From the NCBI RefSeq assembly GCF_016925675.1, contig NZ_CP070506.1, forward strand, positions 4,152,501 to 4,216,500: a DNA stretch of 64,000 nucleotides, given 5' to 3'. This DNA comes from Pseudomonas hygromyciniae (GTDB taxonomy: Bacteria; Pseudomonadota; Gammaproteobacteria; Pseudomonadales; Pseudomonadaceae). The notes under the pieces are model-generated. The model was not told the origin of the DNA. It saw only the letters and a program-made list of their open reading frames with translations, and did no database searches. This document shows, piece by piece, positions 61,730 through 64,000 of this stretch. A program made the translations under genes and the position numbers. Each line of letters starts with the position of its first letter. Within the stretch, counting starts at the first letter, position 1.

Positions 61730-62419
61730 TCAGCGCAGCGGCGGCAGGCCGTAGGCCACCAAGTCGAAGTCCGCAAGTTTGCGGATGATCTGGTCGGCGT
61801 GAGCGTACTTGCTGTCGGCCATGGCCTCATCAGGCACTGCAATGGCGGTCATGTTCGCGGCCTTGGCAGCGGTCACGCCAAACGGCGAGTCTTCAAACAC
61901 TAGGCAATCCTCGGGCGCAACGCCCAGGCGGCGGGCAGCGGTGAGGAAGATGTCCGGGGCTGGCTTGGCAGCGCCGACCTCCGGGTCGTCGGCAGTGACG
62001 ATGGTACCGAACAGGCCAAACCACTCCCGGTGCAGCGTGGTCTTGTGGCCAAACGAATGGCGCGACGAACTGGTGCCCACGGCGATGGGAATATCGTGCG
62101 CCTTTAAATGCCGCACCAACGCCTCGGCGCCCGGCATGCCCAGTGCCTTGGGAAAACGCTCGCTCATCAACGGCTCGCGGATGAGCAGGAACTCTTCAGG
62201 CGTGATCGGCAAGTCCAGCGCCTTGACCACATACTCGGCCAGATCCTGGGCGCCACGGCCAATGATGTGCTGCTTGATGCCCCAGTCGTAGGTGCGGCCA
62301 TAGCGCTCGGCGATAATCTGCGTGACTTCGGTGTAGATGCCTTCGGTGTCCAGCAACAACCCGTCCATATCGAAAATCACGGCCTTGATCGGGCCGACAG
62401 CAGTACGCGATGCGCTCAT
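61730..62419 (-). CDS. HAD-family hydrolase (phosphatase)
   Basis: This 229-residue haloacid-dehalogenase-type phosphatase has VIFDMDGLLLDTE (nucleophile Asp), GTSSSRHSF (motif II), GAAKPAPDIF (motif III) and VFEDSPFG (motif IV). The cap domain is the C1 beta-phosphoglucomutase/GS1-like kind. It might dephosphorylate a sugar phosphate or pseudouridine 5'-phosphate; I cannot tell. ATG 62419 is used, GTG 62422 is next to it. Confidence 0.92.
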   Translation of the reverse strand: MSASRTAVGPIKAVIFDMDGLLLDTEGIYTEVTQIIAERYGRTYDWGIKQHIIGRGAQDLAEYVVKALDLPITPEEFLLIREPLMSERFPKALGMPGAEALVRHLKAHDIPIAVGTSSSRHSFGHKTTLHREWFGLFGTIVTADDPEVGAAKPAPDIFLTAARRLGVAPEDCLVFEDSPFGVTAAKAANMTAIAVPDEAMADSKYAHADQIIRKLADFDLVAYGLPPLR

Positions 62420-62534
62420 CACAAAAGATCCGTGGCAAAGGACTAAAAGGATTCAGCACAATAACGGCCCTGCCAGCCTGCAAGCAACTCATTATCCCTT
62501 AGACTGGCGCCCTCCCCGTCCAAGCGAACCCGAT

Positions 62535-62891
62535 ATGCTTTTGCGCATTGCTGCCGACAGCCTGGTGCTGTTTCACCTGTGTTTTATCCTGTTTGTGCTG
62601 TTCGGAGGCCTGCTCGCCCTGCGCTGGCGCCGGGTCATCTGGCTGCACTTGCCTGCCGCAGCCTGGGGCATGGCCGTCGAGTTCTTCCACCTGCCCTGCC
62701 CCCTGACCCGCTGGGAAAACCTGTTACGCCACCTCGCCGGACAAGAGGGTTATGGCGCAGGTTTTATCGAGCATTACATCATTGCCCTGATCTATCCCGC
62801 CGGGCTGACACCACAGATCCAACTGGGCCTGGGCGCGCTGGTGCTGGTGATTAATATTGCGGTGTATACGCGCCTGGTCAGGCGCTGGTAG
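62535..62891 (+). CDS. DUF2784 membrane protein
   Basis: This 118-residue inner-membrane protein has three or four hydrophobic helices (about 6-28, 36-50 with WLHLPAAAWG, 76-95, 100-115) and the motif CPLTRWEN, which is typical of the DUF2784 family. Function unknown. The start at 62535 is the conserved one; a longer frame overlaps the divergent HAD gene. It stands alone. Confidence 0.88.
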   Translation: MLLRIAADSLVLFHLCFILFVLFGGLLALRWRRVIWLHLPAAAWGMAVEFFHLPCPLTRWENLLRHLAGQEGYGAGFIEHYIIALIYPAGLTPQIQLGLGALVLVINIAVYTRLVRRW

Positions 62892-62983
62892 CGATTCGGT
62901 GCAGGCATGGGTATCCCGATCACAATTCTTCGCTATATAGTGAAAGACATAACGATCAGCCTATAAAAACCGAGGACACCCCG

Positions 62984-63643
62984 TTGAACGCACCTTCGAA
63001 GGAAGCCGTTGGCGCCGCCTACAGCATCGACTCCATGCGCCACGCCCAAGCCATGACCTGGCGCGCCATCGAGCAACTGGCCCAGCAGATCCGCCCCGGC
63101 ATGCTCGAATCCGAGGCCCGCGAACTGGGCAAGCACGTGCTTGCCGAGCTGGACATGCAGCGCATCTGGCACCCGCTGCTGGTGCGATTTGGCGCCAACA
63201 CCCTCAAGACCTTCAAGCAGCGCTCGGACGGCGATCCAGTATTAACCGAGGACGACATCTTCTTTATCGACATGGGTGCGGTGTGGCAAGGCCACGAAGG
63301 CGACGCCGGCGCCACATTTACCACCGGCAGCGACCCGAAAATGGCTGCTTGTGCGAGCGCGGCCAAAGAGCTGTTCGACCGGGTGCAGTTGCGCTGGAAA
63401 ACCGAAAAAGTCATGGGCCTTGAGCTGTATCGCTATGCCGAGGAACAGGCCCGGGACATGGGCTGGGTACTGAACCTGAGCATCAAAGGGCACCGCGTCA
63501 GCGACTACCCCCATGCCATCCATCGTGGCGGTGACTTGGGGGATTTCGCGCACTACCCCAATGAAGGGCTGTGGATCCTTGAGATCCAGATTGCTCATCC
63601 GAGCAAACCGTATGGGGCGTTTTATGAGGACTTACTGGCCTAG
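62984..63643 (+). CDS. M24 (Xaa-Pro/methionine aminopeptidase-like) family protein
   Basis: This 219-residue protein has the pita-bread fold metal ligands: Asp in IDMGAVW, Asp in EGDAGATF, His in AIHRGGDLG, and Glu in LEIQIAH and FYEDLL. It is shorter than Xaa-Pro dipeptidases, with no N-terminal domain. The start is a TTG at 62984 (GAGGA upstream); an in-frame ATG at 63035 would lose conserved residues. Peptidase activity is likely but the substrate is unknown. Its stop overlaps that of the convergent hydrolase by two bases. Confidence 0.87.
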   Translation: MNAPSKEAVGAAYSIDSMRHAQAMTWRAIEQLAQQIRPGMLESEARELGKHVLAELDMQRIWHPLLVRFGANTLKTFKQRSDGDPVLTEDDIFFIDMGAVWQGHEGDAGATFTTGSDPKMAACASAAKELFDRVQLRWKTEKVMGLELYRYAEEQARDMGWVLNLSIKGHRVSDYPHAIHRGGDLGDFAHYPNEGLWILEIQIAHPSKPYGAFYEDLLA

Positions 63644-64000
63644 CCTTGTTGCCGCGCCAGAAACTCCACAATCAATGAGGTGGTCTGCTGCTGGATCACC
63701 TCACGCGGTCGGGCCCCCGCGCCATCCCGGCAGATCATGCCATCGCCCGGCGAACTCTCTTCGATCAACGCCTCCCCGCCCGCCTTGCACACCGCCATAA
63801 AGCTGAAGTGAGTGGCGTCGCTGATTTCGACATAACGCGTCGCTGCCGGTGGCAGGCGCCTGGCCAGATCAGCGGATTCCAACGCGGCGGGAAGCTCGGT
63901 CGAGGGCACGCCCGCCGCAATCACCAATGTCTGCACCGACACCGCCGCCAGGCTTTGATCGGTAAACCCACGGGACAGGCCCAGGTCCAGTGAAACAATG
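63640..64000 (-). CDS. Alpha/beta-hydrolase (dienelactone-hydrolase-like), C-terminal part
   Basis: The frame is open from the right edge of the window to TAG at 63640 and gives about 119 residues. It includes SVQTLVIAAG and a histidine in ISDATHFSFM, which fits the last strand and catalytic His of an alpha/beta hydrolase. The catalytic serine and N-terminus lie beyond the window. Family assignment is tentative. Confidence 0.7.
   Translation of the reverse strand, partial: IVSLDLGLSRGFTDQSLAAVSVQTLVIAAGVPSTELPAALESADLARRLPPAATRYVEISDATHFSFMAVCKAGGEALIEESSPGDGMICRDGAGARPREVIQQQTTSLIVEFLARQQG

Overview
The window is a 64-kb piece of a Pseudomonas chromosome, most likely from the fluorescens lineage. 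Three things point there: the gene block nasS-nasT ... nasA - PP2C/kinase - nirB-nirD-nasC-cobA | oprF-sigX-cmpX-cfrX-cmaX-rraA-hydrolase-ppsA | ppsR, which I recall in the same order in P. aeruginosa; a methylcitrate cluster of the acnD/prpF type; and abundant REP/REPIN palindromes. I see no rRNA, tRNA, CRISPR, prophage or complete IS element.

Layout. 1-9.2 kb: BenE-type permease, YggL, DacB, a CHASE/PAS/GGDEF membrane diguanylate cyclase, RlmKL and ribosome modulation factor. 9.2-12.2 kb: PyrD, then three minus-strand genes that look like remains of an Inv/SPI-1-type type III secretion locus (IagB-like transglycosylase, HilA-like DNA-binding protein, secretin lacking its barrel). 12.3-24.2 kb: nitrate assimilation. 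nasST, nasA and nirB are each preceded by a sigma-54 promoter and a leader that can fold either as ANTAR-type hexaloop hairpins or as an intrinsic terminator, so nitrogen control (sigma-54) and nitrate control (NasS/NasT antitermination) appear stacked on all three units. 24.2-33.3 kb: OprF/SigX envelope-stress genes, RraA, a hydrolase, and the divergent ppsA/ppsR pair.

33.6-40.6 kb is the most unusual region: a MocR-type regulator diverges from a five-gene operon encoding an EamA exporter, a four-domain JAMM protease/ubiquitin-like carrier/E1/rhodanese fusion, a cysteine-synthase-like PLP enzyme, a serine-acetyltransferase-like protein with an extra C-terminal domain, and a free-standing AlaX-type Ala-tRNA editing protein. 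I read it as a sulfur-carrier-dependent amino-acid pathway with export and possibly self-protection; the product is unknown.

41-49.6 kb: the methylcitrate cycle (prpR-prpB-prpC-acnD-prpF-prpD) for propionyl-CoA, with a REPIN in three of its junctions. 49.9-55.3 kb: a retropepsin-like protease / inactive transglutaminase-7TM / ATP-grasp module, pabB and a HigBA toxin-antitoxin pair. 55.6-64 kb: ThrH, CysH, an NCS1 permease with an Asp/Glu-hydantoin racemase, LysR/SDR pair, HAD phosphatase, DUF2784 protein, M24 peptidase and a truncated alpha/beta hydrolase at the edge.

Two copies of a small non-autonomous element (40644-40903 and 55319-55548) have about 20-bp terminal inverted repeats, perfect 10-bp target duplications, and both sit inside REPINs at related target sequences; a third, decayed copy lies just upstream of the nasA promoter. 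All coordinates, motifs and pairings were read by eye; no searches or folding programs were run.
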